DNA of 8,298 nucleotides, taken from assembly GCA_003661015.1 (NCBI GenBank), contig QMVI01000040.1, positions 1 to 8,298 on the forward strand, written 5' to 3'. The translations under genes were made by a program, and so were the position numbers. The stretch comes from Methanosarcinales archaeon. Its GTDB lineage: Archaea; Halobacteriota; Methanosarcinia; DSM-18856; Methermicoccaceae. The notes under the pieces are model-generated. The model was given only the letters and a program-made list of their open reading frames with translations, had not been told where the DNA came from and did no database searches. Positions 5,821-8,298 of this stretch are shown here, in pieces (the stretch's first letter is position 1; each line of letters begins with the position of its first letter).

Positions 5821-7328
5821 ATAACGACCTCCAATGCTCTCAACATGGCTTTCATCTTCTGCTCAGTCTCTTCGTATTCTTTTTCAGGGTCAGAATCTGC
5901 AACTATTCCAGCTCCAGCTTGTATTTCTATGGTGCCCCTGTTGTGGACGAGTGTTCTGATTGTGATTGCAAAATCAGCACTTCCATTTACGCTGACATAT
6001 CCTACCCCCCCTCCATAAATTCCCCTTGAGTCTGGCTCAAGCTCGTGTATTATTTCCATCGCCCTTATCTTTGGTGCTCCCGAGAGAGTCCCAGCTGGGA
6101 AAACGGCTCGCATAGCATCGAAGATATCACATCCCTCTCTCAGCTTCCCCTTTACAGTACTTTCAAGATGTTGTACATGCGAATACTTCACAATCTTCAT
6201 CAAGTTCTCAACAACAACGCTCCCCCCCTCACAAACCATCCTCACATCATTCCTTCCGAGGTCAACCAGCATGATGTGTTCTGCTCTTTCCTTTTGGTCT
6301 CTCAACAGTTCGGATGCAAGCTTTTCATCCTCGCTTCCGCCCATTCTTGGACACGTGCCTGCAATTGGATTCACCGTTAGCTCCCTTCCATACACACTCA
6401 TGAGAGTCTCCGGGCTTGCTCCAACAATCGCCAAATCATCGAATCTGAGTAGATACATGTATGGACTCGGATTTATGGAACGTAGCATACTGTACGTTTC
6501 AATTGGGTCTATATCTGCCTTTACGGTGTATCTTCGTGATAAGACAACCTGAAATATGTCTCCATCGAAAATATGTTTTTTTGCCTTTTTTACACTCTCA
6601 ATAAACTCATTTTTAGAAAGATTATCATAAAAAACAACTTTTTGATTTTGAGTTTTTGTTTTCTTCACTCTCTCTATTTTTCTGCTTAGTGCATTTTCAA
6701 TCTCTTTTACACTTCTTTCAACATCCTCGTATATGTGGGAGGGGTTGTTTTCCATGATTCTGTTCATGACTGCGTAGACACAATCGTTTCGATGGTCAAA
6801 CAGCAAATTATCCATAGAGAGCATGAATATCGCATCAGGATGCCTTTCGTCCTTCCTTTCTCTTTCAATCCAGCACCCATACACCACATCGTACCCAACA
6901 CATCCAACAAGCCCACCCACAAAACTCTGCCTGTCGAATTTCAGATTTGTGATGACTGGCATATACTCTGGAAGGTGCAAACTTCTCAACCCATCGAATG
7001 CATTTTTCACAACGAATTTTCCATCCTCCTCCTCAAATTTTTCTGATATCTTCTGTTTCAGAAACTTCATTTCAGTTTTCACGCACATCATGCCATTACG
7101 GATTTCTGCAATAGCTACTGGATTTGAACCTACAAAAGAAAACAAATCTTTTTTTACATTTTTTTCGACAGATTCCAGTATATAGCTGAATTTCTGTCCA
7201 TCTGATATTAGTTTGTAAGCTTTAAGTGGTGTGATGTCTGTCTGGAGTGGTTTTACGAATTGAACGAGAACCTGATCAAATTTTTCAGATATTTCATGAA
7301 GTTCTTCCATTGTTGGTATAATACTCAA
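5817..7328 (-). CDS. trpE: Anthranilate synthase component I
   Basis: TrpE converts chorismate, with ammonia from TrpG, to anthranilate, the first committed step of the pathway. The 503-residue protein shows the N-terminal domain with the tryptophan-binding LES motif (51-53 in YILESVE) and the NPSPYM motif (286-291), so feedback inhibition by tryptophan is likely. The chorismate-binding domain follows: GDIFQVVLSRRY (256-267), PIAGT (321-325), VDLGRND (355-361), SHVQHLES (383-390), PAGTLSGAPK (411-420), GIYGGGVGY, AGAGIV (471-476) and DPEKEYEET. A lysine-rich, A+T-rich linker near 215-232 joins the two parts. The start is TTG at 7328, backed by AGAGGTGA 6 nt upstream; the ATG at 7310 (residue 7) has no such site. 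It overlaps trpF by 35 nt and shares ATGA with trpG. PabB is less likely given the neighbours and length. Confidence 0.97.
   Translation of the reverse strand: MSIIPTMEELHEISEKFDQVLVQFVKPLQTDITPLKAYKLISDGQKFSYILESVEKNVKKDLFSFVGSNPVAIAEIRNGMMCVKTEMKFLKQKISEKFEEEDGKFVVKNAFDGLRSLHLPEYMPVITNLKFDRQSFVGGLVGCVGYDVVYGCWIERERKDERHPDAIFMLSMDNLLFDHRNDCVYAVMNRIMENNPSHIYEDVERSVKEIENALSRKIERVKKTKTQNQKVVFYDNLSKNEFIESVKKAKKHIFDGDIFQVVLSRRYTVKADIDPIETYSMLRSINPSPYMYLLRFDDLAIVGASPETLMSVYGRELTVNPIAGTCPRMGGSEDEKLASELLRDQKERAEHIMLVDLGRNDVRMVCEGGSVVVENLMKIVKYSHVQHLESTVKGKLREGCDIFDAMRAVFPAGTLSGAPKIRAMEIIHELEPDSRGIYGGGVGYVSVNGSADFAITIRTLVHNRGTIEIQAGAGIVADSDPEKEYEETEQKMKAMLRALEVVI
5827..5832 (-). promoter_or_regulatory. 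Ribosome binding site of trpG
   Basis: GGAGGT inside the last codons of trpE, 6 nt before the trpG ATG. It supports the start and the ATGA overlap, a layout that would keep the two anthranilate synthase subunits in step. Confidence 0.8.
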
Positions 7329-7947
7329 CCTTTCTCACCTCTGAAACGAATTTTTTTACGAGTCCCGGGTCTTTTATTCCTTTTCTTATCTCAACACCAC
7401 TCGAGACATCTACACCATACGGTCTGACAATGCGTATGGCAGTTGCAACATTATCAGGATTAAGTCCTCCCGCTAGGATAACTGGCGAGGATGAGACCCG
7501 CCTCAGCATTCTGCTAATCGTCCAGTCATGTGTTCTTCCAGTTCCACCTTTCCCGGTGTCAATAACGATGCCATCACATACTTGCGATACTTTTTCAACC
7601 TCCTTTACAAGAGAATTTGCCCTCCCTTCTACCGAAACCGCTTTGAGGATTTTACACCTCACAATATCCTTCACCTTCCTGACATCCTCGGCAGGGATGT
7701 TGGAGTGTATCTGAATTGCATTTGTTCCGAGTGTTGACAATTCAACTATCTCATCAATGTCGGTTGTTGTACTCACAACAACAGAACTGACAAATGGAGG
7801 GACAGATTTGAGGAGATGAGAACATCTTTTTTTGGTTATTGATCTCTCACTTTCTGACTCTACAACAAATCCAAGAGCATCCACACCTGCTCCTGCCACC
7901 ATCTTCACATCTTTTTTCGTTGTGATGCCACACACCTTCACTCTCAT
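7294..7947 (-). CDS. trpF: Phosphoribosylanthranilate isomerase
   Basis: TrpF performs the Amadori rearrangement of phosphoribosylanthranilate to the deoxyribulose phosphate used by TrpC. The 217-residue TIM barrel has the N-terminal VKVCGIT with the general base C6, the QIH segment at 79-81 (usually QLHG), the catalytic Asp in IDTGKGGTG (D130), ILAGGLNPDNV, and the phosphate-site GVDVSSGVE. The ATG directly follows the trpD stop (TGAATG), with GGGAG 6 nt before it. The last ~11 codons overlap the start of trpE in another frame and form a short tail beyond the final barrel helix. It is a separate gene, not fused to TrpC. Confidence 0.96.
   Translation of the reverse strand: MRVKVCGITTKKDVKMVAGAGVDALGFVVESESERSITKKRCSHLLKSVPPFVSSVVVSTTTDIDEIVELSTLGTNAIQIHSNIPAEDVRKVKDIVRCKILKAVSVEGRANSLVKEVEKVSQVCDGIVIDTGKGGTGRTHDWTISRMLRRVSSSPVILAGGLNPDNVATAIRIVRPYGVDVSSGVEIRKGIKDPGLVKKFVSEVRKVEYYTNNGRTS
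7335..7342 (-). promoter_or_regulatory. Ribosome binding site deciding the TTG start of trpE
   Basis: AGAGGTGA, inside the trpF coding region, lies 6 nt before TTG 7328. The next possible start, ATG 7310, would be 24 nt away, so TTG is preferred. Confidence 0.75.
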
Positions 7948-8298
7948 TCACATCTCCCTGCCGAACTCTCTCATCTCATTGAGTTTTTGAAGTGCAAGAC
8001 CATCAGAGATGATGTTAGAAGCAACTTCAACCCCTTCGCAGAAATCAGATACATCGGAGGAGAGATAGAGGGTTGCAGATGCGTTCATCAGTATGACATC
8101 TCTTTTGGCACCTCCATCTCCAGAAAACACACTCAGAATGGAGTTTGCATTCCTCTCGACATCTCCGCCAACAATATCTGAAAGAGAACTTCTTTTCAGA
8201 CCGAAGTCTTCGGGACTCAGTGTGTATTTTTCGATTCTACCATTTCTGACCTCACATACGCTGGTCTCTGAAAAGTTTGAAATCTCGTCCATTCCACC
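7948..8298 (-). CDS. trpD: Anthranilate phosphoribosyltransferase, C-terminal part (partial)
   Basis: The frame is open to the window edge, giving 116 codons of the C-terminal part; the Met near 8292 is internal. The visible start GGMDEISNFSET is the DGLDEI-type motif of TrpD, which joins anthranilate to PRPP. It is followed by VRNGRIEKYTLSPEDFGL, then the C-terminal helices with the NASATLYL motif typical of the family end. The TGA stop abuts the trpF ATG. The N-terminal two thirds, with the GTGGD PRPP loop, and the operon promoter should lie beyond 8298 (inference). Thymidine phosphorylase-like proteins share the fold, but the motif and context identify TrpD. Confidence 0.94.
   Translation of the reverse strand, partial: GGMDEISNFSETSVCEVRNGRIEKYTLSPEDFGLKRSSLSDIVGGDVERNANSILSVFSGDGGAKRDVILMNASATLYLSSDVSDFCEGVEVASNIISDGLALQKLNEMREFGREM

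Noticed and set aside
6045..6552. Open frames on the plus strand opposite trpE
   Set aside because: They are shadows of the strongly conserved TrpE C-terminal domain, with no ribosome binding site or recognisable motif.
6570..6670. A+T-rich patch that could look like a promoter or foreign insert
   Set aside because: It codes the lysine-rich linker of TrpE in an unbroken frame; the base composition follows from the amino acids.

Overview
The window looks like a chromosomal piece of an archaeon, most likely a euryarchaeon that uses coenzyme F420 (a methanogen, an anaerobic methane or alkane oxidiser, or an Archaeoglobus relative). The signs are a four-subunit-type archaeal pyruvate:ferredoxin oxidoreductase (separate PorA and PorB chains), a stand-alone archaeal CofE (F420 gamma-glutamyl ligase), archaeal-style Trp enzymes, strong GGAGG-type ribosome binding sites and frequent GTG/TTG starts. 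The genus cannot be fixed from the sequence alone.

Layout. Positions 1-1978, plus strand: the 3' end of porA (cut by the window edge), porB (one-base overlap with porA, TAATG), then cofE 23 nt further on. Positions 8298 down to 1950, minus strand: the 3' end of trpD (cut by the window edge), then trpF, trpE, trpG, trpC, trpB, trpA and a small SAM-dependent methyltransferase. The two transcription units converge, and their last genes overlap by 29 nt. Coding is essentially continuous. There is no gap over 25 nt apart from a possible 26 nt between trpB and trpA, and that gap probably disappears if trpA starts at a CTG codon. I see no RNA gene, insertion sequence, CRISPR array or long repeat.

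How the genes work together. PorA/PorB form the catalytic part of an enzyme that interconverts pyruvate and acetyl-CoA + CO2 with ferredoxin. CofE adds glutamates to F420-0. The minus-strand block holds every enzyme from chorismate to tryptophan: TrpE/TrpG (anthranilate synthase), TrpD, TrpF, TrpC and TrpB/TrpA (tryptophan synthase). Genes are packed with 4-nt stop/start overlaps (E-G ATGA, C-B GTGA, probably B-A CTGA), abutting codons (D-F) or 26-35 nt overlaps (F-E, G-C, A-methyltransferase), so translation is likely coupled. The order D-F-E-G-C-B-A equals the haloarchaeal trpDFEG and trpCBA clusters joined end to end.

I do not find a new biological system here; this is mostly housekeeping DNA. 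The points worth a second look are small: an in-frame TAG between a possible ATG and the annotated GTG of cofE, with no TAG among 11 visible stops; an apparent non-AUG (CTG) start for trpA; an uncharacterised methyltransferase at the end of the trp operon; and a TrpG whose nucleophile motif reads GVCLGAQ instead of GVCLGHQ.
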